Source of the DNA: Ophiodon elongatus
Lineage: Eukaryota > Chordata > Actinopteri > Perciformes > Hexagrammidae
Length of the DNA stretch: 64,000 nt
NCBI GenBank assembly: GCA_016806645.1
Contig: JACSYO010002007.1
Span: forward strand, 901,501 to 965,500
Direction: 5' to 3'
Of this stretch, positions 36,575-48,493 are shown piece after piece. The position numbers and the translations under genes were made by a program. Each line of letters opens with the position of its first letter. Within the stretch, counting starts at the first letter, position 1. A model generated the notes under the pieces. The model did not search any database. It was not told the origin of the DNA and saw only the letters and a list, made by a program, of their open reading frames with translations.

Positions 36575-36920
36575 TATAAAATGGCTCTGGTAGCGGCAGC
36601 AACCTGTCAATCACCTTGTAGCCCCGCCCTAAAGCATGTCCTGCTTTATGGTCTGTTTGACTCTAAATGGACCATAATTTACTAAATGAACATCATGCTG
36701 TATTGAAGAAGACTTGAAACTAGAGATTGAGACATAAACTCATGTTTACAATGTTTACTGAGGGAATAAATCAAGAGAGAAGTAGAGTCATTTTCTATAG
36801 ACTTCTATACAACCAAAGGAGTCGCCCCCTGGTGGTCAGGAGACAGAATGCATGTTTTAAGACACTTCTGCATTGGCTTCACTCTTCAGAACCGGAAGTT
36901 GCTTCCTGGTCAGAACAAGA
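36575..36920 (+). mobile_element. MITE-like dispersed repeat, copy 2 (5'-truncated)
   Basis: It shares the core of the copy at 14356-14860 (same strand). Over the central 230 bases I count only a handful of differences, including G/T in 'gaagacttgaaac', G/A in 'caaccaaaggagtc' and a short altered block before 'gcattggcttcactc'. The 5' terminal part present in copy 1 (14356-14530) is missing here. The open frame over it (36727-36945) is incidental. Confidence 0.85.
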
Positions 36921-39900
36921 GCTATTCCAAACCTTTATTGTTTAAACAATGGAAATAACCACAGGCGTGTCCAAATCAACCAGGACTGAAGGGCGAGGGT
37001 TTTTTTTTTTTTTTTTTTTTTTGGCCACGGTACCAGTTTACCCATTTAAACGCGAGCAGAGACCAGAAAAAAAAATAACAGTATGGCACTTCACACACAC
37101 GAGTCTGTTGCGTTGGCACTCATGATGGAAAACGCTTCACTAACTGAGCGCCACTTTCCCCAGGACACTCTAAAACTGCAAGAGCTTCATCGGTGGACTA
37201 TCGGCCTGATCCCCATCGTGCTACTCGGCTATTGATGGTGTTTATTATTACGTTACAGATTGTACCTTTTGGAAGGTTTTAAACATCTTTGTGTCACACT
37301 GTTGAGACCTTTTAGTTCATTCGAGCGTTTCATGTAAGACGCAGATTAAATTCAGATGAGGTAAAAGTGTCCTGTGCAGCATTCATGAAGGTCACAGTCA
37401 AATTATTTTAATACCTTCTTGCTGTTTAATTGAGCAGAAGTAAGATGATTTGTAGCCTCTCTCTCGTTGGTTCTAGTGTTTCTCATGATTCAAACTTTTC
37501 TCCTAGAAACTGTCCCTCACTTTTCTGGAGCAAACCCGTCCTTGCTGGCTCTTCATGTTACCATCATTATTTATGAATTATTTTTTCTTACTTTGCTCAG
37601 GAGATAAATACATCAGTGTACAACGGCTGGTTGCTAGGGGCTGCCAATCTTCTCGGCAATGGTCTTATTTGTTTATGCCAATTAATATAATATTTTGCTC
37701 TTTTAGAATTCATGTTGATGTTTTAATGCTTCATGTAACATACGCGAGGAGGCAACATAGGAAAGGAGAAGGGAGAATTTCTGTAATTGGAAAACATCAA
37801 ATAGATGGAGCTCTGTTTTTCTTTGATAAGGTGTTTCCAAGTTGTCTGCGCCTTCATGTCATATGCTGTACAGATCGCCGGGCCCTTTGGGACAAACCTG
37901 TCCTAATTTTGGCCTCTTAAAATAAACCTGACTTGACAAGAGCGAGAGAGAGAGACGGAGAGAGAGAGAGATGGATAATCAAGGAGGGAGATGGAGATGG
38001 AGAGGGTGAAAAGCAAAGCGGTGACCCTCTTCTTTGTTTGCTCACATTAATCCCGCTCATTTCTCAAAGTCAAGGCCTCGTATTGTCCGGCGCCCAGCGT
38101 GTCAGGTGGAGGTGCTCTGCTTAACGCTGGTATCCGAACATGCGTCTGGGTATTTGTTATTTTCTGTCGGTTTGACTGCAGTGTTTCCAGCAGCAGTCGA
38201 GTCGGCCCCTCTGCGAGCCCATTTGTCTGCATCTGAACTACTACTCAGTTTTTTATTTTTCTATCGGGGGTGGAAGGGGGCGGGGGGGGGGGCTGTAACG
38301 CTGCATGCGGGTAAGTGCAGGATCAACACAACTAAGGAAATAGCTGCGAGCTCATGAGGCATGCGCGTAATGCAAACACAACCTCCCTCATAACCTCCCG
38401 TGTCCACAGATACATGAACATAGGGAGTTCTCAGCTGCATAAATATACACACATTCATACAGGCGGCCATATTGAAATCACACATACAGACCGTAAGCCC
38501 CATTTAGACGTGACATTTGTAATTTTGCTGGCTTCATTATCTGTTAAAGTAATTGGCTTTTGGGGTTTCAAACGTGTATTCTTCACATCATTTTCAGCTT
38601 TTCTTTGCAAAAGAAAATGACATTTCCGACAGAACGGCTTGCCCCTTTACAAGTCTAATCACCCCGATAAACGCTCTCGTGCATTTAGTCTCTTATCAGA
38701 CGCAATATGAAATTCTGCTCACTGTTGTATTAATCTGACAACGTCCAAGCAGACTTGGAAATGATAAGACGACATCATTACGCTCAGCATATTCTTAATT
38801 ACTCACATGCTGTGTGTAAAGCGGTATAATGGGTATTTTTACAGTAAGCAGTTGGCATTAATGACATTTTAAAAGAAATGTCGGCAAACGGCTGATCATT
38901 GGGGTTTTCTTATTCTTTTGCATCTTTTCCTTTGTTTCGTCCCCTCTTGTGTGCAGGAGGGGAAGAAACCGATTAAAACACACTGATCTAACGTGAGAAG
39001 AAGTTCTGCAAAAACTATGAATGGTCAGTTTAAACCTTGTATTTCTTCACAGGTGAAAATAAAGATAATCAGTAATATTATCATATTTGTAGAATTAGAT
39101 TCCAGGGATAGTTGCATAGGATTGTTTCGAACACGTGAACTAAATAATTATTGAAAAAAATGATTTTACATAACGCTCAAACTTTTACCTTGAAGTGCCA
39201 AAATTAAAACTTATGCCACGGGCCAAAAGCATTTAATGTATTATTAAGATGCAAAATGGTACGAGGATCCCAATTTCCCTTATTTGAAATGTCTTTGTTG
39301 TACTTTTTCTGCCTCTCCATTTTTTGCCCACTGTTCTCAGATTATAAAAAAAAAAAAAAATGAATACTAAGGGATCCTTCATTTTTAACGAGCATGCTTA
39401 CCTCACAAAAATTAAGATGGTTATAATATTATTTTACTTTTTTATTAACTAACATTTTATCCTTATTAAGAACTTTGGTTATCGGTCCCCACTTCAATAA
39501 GTCCTGAAATATTCTCCTTCGATCCATATTTGTTGGCATTTAGCCTTTCAAAAATATAATAACAGTTTGCCCTCCGGCTTGCTGCACACAACTGGGAGGC
39601 TAACGGGGGCTCTGTATGTAGCAGCAATCTAACAGCACCTTAAATTACATTAATATCACTACAATTACCAAAAAAATCTTCTTTTTTTGACAGACATCCA
39701 AAAACTTCATTCACTAAAATCTCAATAAAAGCTTCAAATATGAAGGGAAAAAAAAGATTTTCTTGCAGAACTTTTAGTTTAAGTATACGTTTACACATTT
39801 ATTTCTTCCTTCTTACTGCAACCTACAGTTACCCATAACACCCGCGTCTGTGAAGACACATTCACATCATCTGAGAACCATAATTCCGGCCTTAGAAAGC

Positions 39901-40240
39901 ACAGCTGAACATTTCTATAACACAGGAAGTGTTATGGAAATGTGAAAAATGTCCGACCAAGTGAGATTGCAGTCATGACTTTTACAGAAAACTCATTTGG
40001 GGGCTTATTCATACATGAGGCGGACATTACCAGCGCAGTTACTGAGTGAAGAGCACATCTGAAAAGGGCTTTGAACCACAAACACGCATACAGTGCAAAT
40101 AACAGAGGAAGAAATGCCCCTCTACGTCACATCGTACCTGAACACAGCCCGGTGAAAACATAGGTGCTGTAAACACACATCTGTAGCAGCATAAACAAAG
40201 ACAGAACCCCCCTCTTGTACAACATCATCATCTTCACTGA

Positions 40241-40271
<31 letters not shown>

Positions 40272-40615
40272 CATCCAGGTCTTTGTGCCACTTCCCTAGC
40301 TACCTGTGTGACAGCCTGTGTATCCTGCCGCTATGAAAGGTAAGCCTCCGAGAGACGGAGCAGAGAATAATTGTGTAAAATGGGTCAGAGCCTGAATATC
40401 ATTACTGCCCCGCTCCCCATGTGTACATTTACACTCCGTGTGTGTGTGAGATGGGGAAATGTGTGTGTGTACAGTTGCATGTGAGTGTGAAAACTGTGTG
40501 TTGCAGTGTGAGGAATTTATGTGTCACACTCCTGCGGCAATGCCACTTGGGGCGTTAAGCTCAACTCTCCAGAGTATAAAGACCAGCGTGGGAAGGGATT
40601 GAACTTGTGTTTGGA

Positions 40616-40674
40616 AGTGTGTGTGTTTGGAAGTGTGTGTGTGTGCGTGTGCGTGTGCGTGTGCGCGTGCGTGC

Positions 40675-40735
<61 letters not shown>

Positions 40736-40760
40736 TGCGCGTGTGTGCGTGCGTGTGCAC
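40616..40760. repeat. Compound GT microsatellite with GCGT blocks
   Basis: Blocks of gtgcgtgc surround a pure GT core at about 40679-40729. The whole stretch is alternating purine-pyrimidine. The Cys/Val and His/Thr frames are artefacts. Confidence 0.97.
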
Positions 40761-41411
40761 ATTGCAAGGCAGTGTCAGGAGTGTGTGAAACCATGCCATG
40801 GCCCAGTTTCCTGTCCGGCTCAGGAAATCGAAATACAGAGAGAGCGAGAGAAATGGGAAGCTATCTGTATGCGGTCGAGGTGGCAGCGTTCGCGTTCTCC
40901 ATATCCATATCCTCCGTCGAGGTAAACCCATGAATATTGTACGAGGGCGAGCGGCAGCAGATCCGGCCAGTGTTTACAGGCGGGAGACTCATCCCCACAT
41001 ATGGATGAGTTACTGATAAACAGGAGGTATTGAGTCAGGTGTGTGAGGCAGCCTGCAGCGACGGGAGTGCGCCACCGACACAAATCTCCGCTCCCAGGGC
41101 CGCCACTTGATATCCAGTCGGGGCCCCGCGCTGCACACAGGCGCCATTGTCATGAATTTGTGCACAGCGGGTGAATATGTGGGGGGTTTGGGGGAGTTGG
41201 GGGATCCAATTTGTGCCCGAAGATCAGTCTGTGTTTCGCAAGTTATTTCGTTTTGTGGTTGCTGTGCATGTTGCTGACACAAACAAGAACACTAACAGCA
41301 AAGCCTCCGTTATCTGTCGTCTTTGAAGGCGGCGTGTGTTCCCAAGGATTTGTGAGGTTTGTGATGTGTAATTTTTTTTTTTCTCTTGTTTCTGTTTTTC
41401 TTTTTCCGCAG

Positions 41412-41526
41412 TCCGTCCCAAAGCCCATCGCCCTAGAGCCTTGCTTCGGCAACAAAGCCGCCGTGCTCTCCATCTTCGTGCGGTTACCCAGAGGCACCGG
41501 CGGCATCCCTCCTCCAGGACAGTCTG
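41412..41526 (+). CDS. atrn: Attractin, penultimate exon (cytoplasmic tail)
   Basis: This 115-nt exon has a polypyrimidine tract and acceptor TTCCGCAG, and the donor TCTG|GTAAGA. It enters in phase 0 and leaves in phase 1. It encodes SVPKPIALEPCFGNKAAVLS followed by IFVRLPRGTGGIPPPGQS, plus the first base of a glycine codon. The block PKPIALEPCFGNKAAVLS and the proline-rich PPPGQSG are hallmarks of the ATRN tail as I recall it. ATRNL1 has a more divergent version, which favours atrn. Reading phase agrees with the exons on both sides. The segment is cytosolic and contains no predicted membrane span. Confidence 0.95.
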
Positions 41527-41726
41527 GTAAGACCGAGCCTCCGAAACCTGTCGCTTGTCTTCATTCCTCGTGTCACCCGCCTTTGTTTGATCGCTGCTCA
41601 CCTTCTCACCGCCTCTCCTCGAGCCCCTTTCCTTCCTCCGTCTTACGAAGTTCTCTTACTTTCACTCCCTTTTACTTATTTCTTTCATATTACCCTTCCT
41701 TCAGATTGCCACACTATGTGCCCAAT

Positions 41727-41744
41727 TAGATAGATAGATAGGTA

Positions 41745-41787
<43 letters not shown>

Positions 41788-41825
41788 ACTTTATTAATCT
41801 CGCAAGGGGACATTTTTTCCCTTGA
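41727..41825 (-). mobile_element. GATA/GATT-tailed retroelement 3' end, short copy
   Basis: (GATA)n at 41727-41741 and (GATT)n at 41742-41787 are followed by 'actttattaatctcgcaagg' 'ggacatttttt', the same conserved tail as at 28426. It is in the same orientation and truncated after about 40 unique bases. It lies 200 bases downstream of the penultimate atrn exon. Confidence 0.65.
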
Positions 41826-42560
41826 TTAAAGTGAAAACCCTGAGCACGTCTGCAGATGACTTCTGTCCACACGAGAGATTTCAGGTTGTTTTGCGAGAAG
41901 TTCTGACTGACAACCGATCCGCTGCAAAGATACATATTGTATTCCTCCTGAACAACAACAACAGGATGTGTAACATCCTGGATTCTCACATGACTCTCGG
42001 CTAAGTGTGTTTCCTCCGGTTAAAGGTGCAGCGTGTAACACTTGCTGGTTAGCGTGCTCCTTTCAGTCGATATCTCTGCAACACATCGCATAGATGTGTT
42101 TGACTTAATGTCAAAGCTCTTTTGATGATGTTAGGTCTGTTTTTCTTCTTGCCAGATCTAACACATTGCACCTTTTTTATTTTTTATTTATTTTTGAAAG
42201 TGGTTTCAACATAGCAGAACATGCAGTTAAGTTGTTCTCTCACATCGTGTATTTATCTGTTTCCGCTGTCAGACAAACAACTATAAATATAAATCAAAGT
42301 GCGGCTTATGAGTGCTACTCTCTTTACCAGGTAAACAGTCATTTCTGCGTTGCCGCAGCACCCCATCGATCAAATCGCTGTGCTTGTGAAGTCATCTGGT
42401 AACAGAAACATAAATACATGCACACACCTGCATTGTGTCATCATTAACGACGACGGATCCCAGGGAGACTCGAAGATGACAGAAAGTTGGCTCGGCGCCT
42501 GTACTTGTGAGCAGGGGCGTTGTCTTTGGTTTCACTTTACCTGTTACAGTGTGAGAGAAG

Positions 42561-42602
42561 CGTTCTTGGAGTCGGCGTTCTCGGAGTCGGCGTTCTCGGA
42601 GC
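42561..42602. repeat. 15-bp tandem repeat, 2.8 copies
   Basis: The unit is cgttctcggagtcgg; the first copy has T for C at position 7. It lies in the last atrn intron. Confidence 0.9.
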
Positions 42603-42986
42603 GCTATTCAGAAAAGAGCCAGCTTCGTCATGGCCGGTCTCTAAACCGGACTAAGTGGCCCACTGGGTACCGGACCTCTTTGGCAATTTGATTAATTGCG
42701 TTTATGAGATTTGCGACATTATAATACGACATCCATCGAGGTGGATCCTAGATTATTACTCATGTTGTGGTCCTTTTTTGCAGAAGGTCTCTGTCAGAAT
42801 CTCACAACGGTTCCCTCTACAAAAAGAAAAAAAATTGATTTTTCCAATTTGATTTTTAGATTATTGTCAACACAAGTATTTGATACTTGCATGTTTTGTT
42901 CAGCAAGATAATCTTCACAAACAAACACCACTTTTATGTTTTCTGAGGCATGGATGAAATCAACAGAAGGTTAAAGCTAACATTAG

Positions 42987-43075
42987 GCTAGTAAGCTAGT
43001 AAGCTAGAAGCTAGTAAGCCAGAAGCTAGTAAGCTAGAAGCTAGTAAGCTAGAAGCTAGTAAGCTAGAAGCTAGC
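42987..43075. repeat. GCTAGTAA/GCTAGAA tandem array
   Basis: A 15-bp unit close to gctagaagctagtaa is repeated about five times, after a start of pure gctagtaa units. Dense CTAG/AGCT sites make it strongly self-complementary. Confidence 0.9.
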
Positions 43076-43198
43076 TGCGCCACGGTCACACGAGTGCGAG
43101 TATCCACAACGAGGCTGTCTCGTCTCATTTAGCCTCTTGTTAGCGACCGCCTTTTTTTTAATTAAGAAACGTAAAAAGGTCCAATATCACAATTGGTG

Positions 43199-43242
43199 TA
43201 TTTACTGGCGTTATTTACTGGCGTTATTTACTGGCGTAATTT
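43199..43242. repeat. 13-bp tandem repeat (ttatttactggcg)3
   Basis: Three head-to-tail copies with the final one followed by a diverged taattta. Simple intronic array. Confidence 0.9.
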
Positions 43243-45347
43243 ATGTCGTAGAACAAATGTTAAAACCTCTTCAGCTTGTGTTGACCGCTGAGCTTATTTC
43301 AGGCATCGACCCCCAAAAAAAACGCTGACGCCGAGACGAGGGAACGGGAGGCAAGAAATGCTGACTCATTTTCAGGTTTTAGGACTCTCTCCTTTACAAC
43401 TCTATTGTTCTCACATCATGCATATTCCTGGAGAAAGTTCCTTTAAATCAAATTACCTTCAACTAACTGACCCACAGAAAAGCTGAGGGTAGGCAGTACA
43501 GGAGTACAGGTGGGTCTGTGGGTCTGTATAATGAAGCTGCCCCCGACAGTATAGTCTGCTGTTTGCACTAATGGAAACCTGGAGGCTACGTGGTTCACAC
43601 TCACAGGAGTTGTAGAGGTCAGAGGGGGCCTGAACTCCAATTTTCGTCCCGGGGCCACCTGATTAATTCAGCTGTGCATATAGCAGGGACGTGGTCTCAC
43701 ATATAATTTCTAAGAATAAATATTTGCAGTTTCTGTCAGTGTCTACACTGCATATTACATTAATTTCACGGAAATGTCTCTCTGCATCGCTGTTTGACAC
43801 ACAGATTCTTCATAAAACCAAATGGAATGAGTCTCTTCCAGTGCAAACAGAGCAGAAATGTTATTCCCCTCTCCCCCCTCCCTCCCATTTTTTCCAGACA
43901 GTGAAATCCTCTCGCATAAAGTGAGGGAGAAAAGAATAACACTGGCGATCCTCTGCGACAGAAGAGAAGAATCGGGGATTATGGAATATGTGTTGGGAGA
44001 CACTGACAAAATCATAAATCGGAGGCTACCGATCACGTTGACCATGGTCTCATCGGTTTACAGTAATTATTTCACGGTTGCACCATTGATGTGACAAGGA
44101 TGGATTGACTTTTAAGAGGCCGCGGCGCTCTCCCAGCTTCCTCCCTTTCCCTCATGCTGTCCTCTCAGTCCTTGGTGGTGAAATGAAGGCTGCGGCCCGT
44201 TTGTCGCCCTCGTCGTCGTCATCCTTCTCTCCCTTGTTGTCGCCTCTCTGCTCGGAAGCATTCTGTAACTTTTCTCTTCCCCCACTTTTTACTTTACTCT
44301 CTTTCCCCTCTTTCCTCTCTTGTCTGTGAGCTTTGAGTTTAAAGTGTAGTCTGGTGTCTTTTCATGGTCTCCCCCCTCCCAACTTTCTCTCCCTCCTTCT
44401 TTCTGATTCACTGAGAGCTAAGCTCATTTCTTCCTTTCATCCTCTGCTCTGTTTATCACTTGCTCTCTTTACATTCCCATCCGTCCTTCATCTGTTTCCC
44501 TTATCTCTCTCTCCGAGACAGTCTGATAGGACCCGGGACTAAGCACTACACTTGCCTCTCCTCACAAGTTGTCTTTTCTTCCTTTCTGTCTTCTTCAAGG
44601 ACTCGAACAAGAACTCAACTTGATTCCTTTTCTCCTCCCTTCTGTGTTTTACAGCCTCTTTGCCTCCCACGGTTGCAGTCCCCAGACCATCGGCGTGCCC
44701 CAGGCCCCTATTAATTACCACGTAGTCCTTTTGTCATAACAGAAGCGCCTTGGCTCTCAGTGGAGCTTCCCCTCGGGCGGCGCTTGTTGAGACCATGTTA
44801 GTCGTGTTCCTACCATCTCCCCATGCCCGCGAGGGGTCCCCCTGTTATAATACTTTTAACTCGCTTCCCATCTGGCCGCGTTCGTTTAGAATCCTCCGGC
44901 TGCCGACTGTCGTCAGCGCCGCGACCTCACCGCACATCTGTTTACAGTCGAAGCTTTTCCAAAATGGCCGCCCTGCTGGTTTTTTCAAAACAGCCAAAAG
45001 GAGGTCAGCAGTCTGTAGATTGTCTGTGATTTGTATCCGGGCCCCGTTTTGAGTGCTTTTCAACATCCTGCACCTGCTTTTAGATCGAGACACGAGCTAA
45101 ATGTTGCCGCCTGTTTCACCGAAGACTGTCTGATTTCACAGGACGCGATTCCCACCGCCGCCTCTCCCCTGGGAATTTAGATTTCGCCGTTGGCTATGTG
45201 TGTTTGATTGGGGGAAATGCATCCATCACTGCAGATAAACGGAGTTTATTGGAATTTCATGGCTCAGAGAGTATTAATACATGTTAATGAGGTGTGGTAT
45301 AACTAAATGAGTGGCTGCACCTGTGTTGTTGTGGTTGTGAGTGGAAG

Positions 45348-45351
<4 letters not shown>

Positions 45352-45406
<55 letters not shown>

Positions 45407-45440
45407 CTGTGTGTGTGGCTGTGTGTGTGGCTGTGTGTGA
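45352..45440. repeat. (GT)n with GGCTGTGT higher-order repeat
   Basis: A pure GT run to 45404 is followed by three copies of 'ggctgtgtgt'. Simple repeat in the last atrn intron. Confidence 0.96.
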
Positions 45441-46335
45441 TTGTGTTCCAATTTGACACTATCTTAAGTAGACTTTGTCTACGTAGTGTTTATAGTGGGA
45501 AATTGACTAAATTAAGTAAATACTAACACATACGAATTCATGCAAAATAATTTGTTTGTGCTGTTGATGGACATTATTGACCCACAATGCCTTGCAAAAA
45601 ATGAATTTAAAAAGTATGAAATAATAGACAAGAAAACCATTTTCTGTGCAGTTGTTGCAGTGATTCGTTGCCCCAAATGTAATGTATAGCAACTGATTCT
45701 TGATTTAATTTGATTGGTTTAAAAATCTGTTAACGATCATCAACGATCTTTGGTATGAATGCCTTCATGTATATGTTTACAGGATAGCGACTCTAATATG
45801 TCTGTATCTCATCTCCAATGAGCTACTGTCGACTGCTAGTCGGGCTCTAATTTCAAGGAAATACAAGTGAAGTAGAGAAATGGATCAATCAAAGACACCG
45901 CAGAGCTTTAAATGAAGGTTTGATTGTTCCTAACGTGGCAGATGGTCGTCGTACAGCTCCATAAAGGTTCTGGAAAAAAAAAAATGTTTAGTATACAGAG
46001 AAGATTTAGCTTTGATTTTTGTTTCCTTACTATAAAACCGTCTGGTACATTCTTGTCTACTTATTGCACAGAATTTTTATAACAATTCGTATCTCAGTAA
46101 ATACTGCATACCCTTATGCAAGACTGCATGTCTTTTTTTTTTTTTTTTTGACTTGTTGTGGCCCCTTAAAACAAAGCTATGTCCTCTTTCCCCCTTTACT
46201 CACAGACTAAATGACTAGCGATGATTAATAGCGAAACACAGCTCGGTTTGTCTCCATCACGAAATCAGAAGTCGAAGGCGTGTAAATGTTTGCATAATCA
46301 TCCCCTAATCGTGATATTTCTGTGTGCCTGAGCAG

Positions 46336-46460
46336 GGCTGGCGGTGGCCAGTGCGCTGGTGGACGTGTCTCAGCAGATGTGTGCGGGCTACAAGGAGAAG
46401 TCCGGAGGCCTGAGGAGCCGCAAGCAGCAGCCCACCGCACAGCCATCCACCTGCATCTGA
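46336..46460 (+). CDS. atrn: Attractin, last coding exon with stop codon
   Basis: The acceptor CTGAGCAG is followed by two bases that complete the glycine codon begun in the previous exon. The exon then encodes LAVASALVDVSQQMCAGYKE, followed by KSGGLRSRKQQPTAQPSTCI, and the TGA stop at 46458-46460. The end KSG..R.RKQQP.AQP.TCI is the recognisable C-terminus of ATRN. Compared with the mammalian tail as recalled, substitutions cluster at QQMCAGYKEK and the middle of the basic stretch, while LAVASALVD is unchanged. Together with 28006-28113 and 41412-41526 the window supplies 114 tail residues. Confidence 0.94.
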
Positions 46461-46980
46461 CCACGCCCACCTGTCCTCTACCACCCCTCGCCACCCGATG
46501 CTCTCCCATCAGCCCCCACCGCTTTGGCCCCCTCCTTCACAGAATCTCGCCCGGCAGGGAGAGGTGCATGCTGGGGCGCAGGACTGGAAGATTTTGGGTG
46601 AGGGGCCGAGTTGTTCGGCGGACTGGAGCCTCAACGGGGCTTCCCCTCCCTCTCCTCCTATGAACTATGGGTCCCCACGAACTGAATGACAGGAACTGGA
46701 CACAAAGAGGGAGGGAGGGAGGGAGGGAGGGAGCGGGTGCTGACTTCACCCCTTCCCCTCGAAAAAACAACAACAACATTTTACATTTGTCGACACCGCC
46801 TCGTTAGAGTCGAGGCGGCCGCGGCTTGCTGCTAGAAGAGAATCCTCGTCTCGTAGTTTTTGAAAAGAGACTTTGCAACCCTCTGCGTTATCGTTTTACT
46901 TAAGTTATTGTTGTTGTTTTTTTTTTTTTTTATTGTTTTATCTTGAAGGCAGGAACAAAACTGGACACGTTCAGCTGCAC

Positions 46981-47019
46981 ACACACACACACACAAAACA
47001 CACACACACAAAACACACA
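46981..47019. repeat. AC/AAAACAC repeat in the putative 3' UTR
   Basis: AC runs interrupted twice by caaaacacac. Simple repeat. Confidence 0.94.
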
Positions 47020-47430
47020 CTTCTAAAAAGCAACTTTCCAGGCCCTTGTACCCATTAGCTGCCCATTGTCGCCTGCTGTCATGTTCACAGCTCAGCACTG
47101 AGGGCCGCTGTCACCGGAGTCCTGTACAGTCTGGCCTCCGAGCCAACGCCGTGTTCAGTCTTCCTTTAACGAGGGTCCTCTGTAGGAGGCCAGCCGAGCA
47201 GCCGATGCCCGTCTAAAGAGTCTGTGACACTTCTAATCGGCCTCTGTGTCTTGTGCCGCTCTCTTCTCTGTGACCTGTCTGGAGCTTTCTCTCCCCCCTC
47301 CCCCTCCCCCTCCCCCCCCCTTTGTCTCTCTCATTCTCTTTGGCCATCTGGCCGCAGAGCCGACCACCTTTCCAGCCTCTCTGGCAGCGCGGCCCGAGTA
47401 CAAAACAAGACCACAGCTACATCTCATCTA

Positions 47431-47477
<47 letters not shown>

Positions 47478-47490
47478 TGACTGGCTGGCC
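47431..47490. repeat. (GGCT)n tetranucleotide array in the putative 3' UTR
   Basis: About 13 GGCT units, with two GACT variants near the 3' side. If transcribed as atrn 3' UTR, it would give a repetitive CUGG tract in the mRNA. Confidence 0.9.
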
Positions 47491-48465
47491 GGCTCGTAAG
47501 CCAGGCAGCGATTGAAACCGTTCCAGCTAATTTACGCCTCCAGTCGAATCGAGAGCCGGTGGCTCTGCACACACAGGTGTGCTGGCATCGGCTCTCACGC
47601 GGTCGGCGGTGAGGAAAACCCCCTCTGGTGTTTAACGACTGTCCCTCTGGCAGCGCCGCGACTCCGGCTCACGTGAAACGGCTTCCTATAGATCGTCTGA
47701 TTGACTGAAGTGATTAGGCCGATCTGCGCGGGGGGGCCGGGGGGCGGCGGTTCAGCATCCTCTGTGATCAGAGCCCAAATCCATAGCCTCTAATTGCTGC
47801 CCCCGTGTTTTCCAAGTGCGACGCTTGCCACCCCACCAGAGCCAGAAACCCCCTGTTGCCGTCCCCCTGCCGTTCGATGGCGATTGTTCCGTGTCCCCGA
47901 GCTATCTACAGCCACCCCAATTAGCCGCTGCCACAGTGACGCTTGTGTTCACACTGATGCCGATACAGTGGAGCTTTCAATGCCAGCGTATGAACTGCAC
48001 CAGCTCTGAACATGAAGCGCATGAAAAGAAGAAGAAGAAAAAGCCCGCTTGCGGAGCGAGAAGCCACGATGCGATGCACGTGTCAGCGTCGGGTTTCCTC
48101 ATTTTGCAACTTTTGTTAACTGGGACTTTTTGAATTGGCCACATCTCATTGGAAGATATTGAGTACTGATTTGAAAGAAGAATAAGAAAGAGAAGAGAGA
48201 AAGAAAAGAAGAAAAAAAAAGGGACGAGACAGAAGAGCATTCATCGCTTTTTTTCTTCTTAAAATTGCCTCTTGAAATTATCTTGTTGCCCGGTCTCTTG
48301 GGCTTCCTCCGTTTTTGTGCTCAATGTTTGACGTTGCTCTCAGCCGGTCCTTTTTCTATTTCCCCTTTCCCTTTTCGTATCTGCTCTACCTGCTCTTTCC
48401 ACAGACCTTATCTGAAATCACTGGTCCATTTTTAAAGAAACATTACTTCTTTTTTTTGTCAACTG

Positions 48466-48493
48466 GTGGGGGGGGAGGGGGGGGAGGGGGAGG
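48466..48493 (+). promoter_or_regulatory. Possible G-quadruplex in the putative atrn 3' UTR
   Basis: Runs of 8, 8, 5 and 2 G separated by single A (ggggggggaggggggggagg then gggagg) meet the four-run rule when the long runs are split. The G-rich strand is the sense strand, so an RNA quadruplex is possible if the region is transcribed. No functional evidence is visible. Confidence 0.4.

Larger units (their letters stand above)
28114..41411 (+). other. atrn: Intron of atrn (13.3 kb)
   Basis: It is bounded by AAG|GTGAGC and TTCCGCAG|TCC, with phase 0 on both sides. It carries a GGTTC-rich dispersed repeat broken by a GATA-tailed retroelement end (28.2-28.7 kb), a MITE fragment (30.95-31.18 kb), a fold-back repeat (31.67-31.76 kb), a polypyrimidine region (32.3-33.1 kb), a second copy of the 14.4-kb MITE (36.57 kb) and several GT arrays. 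The AT-rich block at about 37.1-40.2 kb has little simple repeat and no coding text. Confidence 0.9.
41527..46335 (+). other. atrn: Last intron of atrn (4.8 kb)
   Basis: It is bounded by TCTG|GTAAGA and GAGCAG|GGC, phase 1. It contains a GATA/GATT-tailed retroelement end just 0.2 kb inside its 5' side, short tandem arrays at 42561, 42987 and 43199, a pyrimidine-rich stretch at about 43860-44650, and a GT array at 45353. No coding text was recognised in the rest. Confidence 0.9.

Noticed and set aside
41211..41729. 172-residue uninterrupted frame covering the penultimate atrn exon
   Set aside because: Only 41412-41526 is coding. The flanks are intron with clear splice sites, and the neighbouring exons fit the shorter segment in phase.
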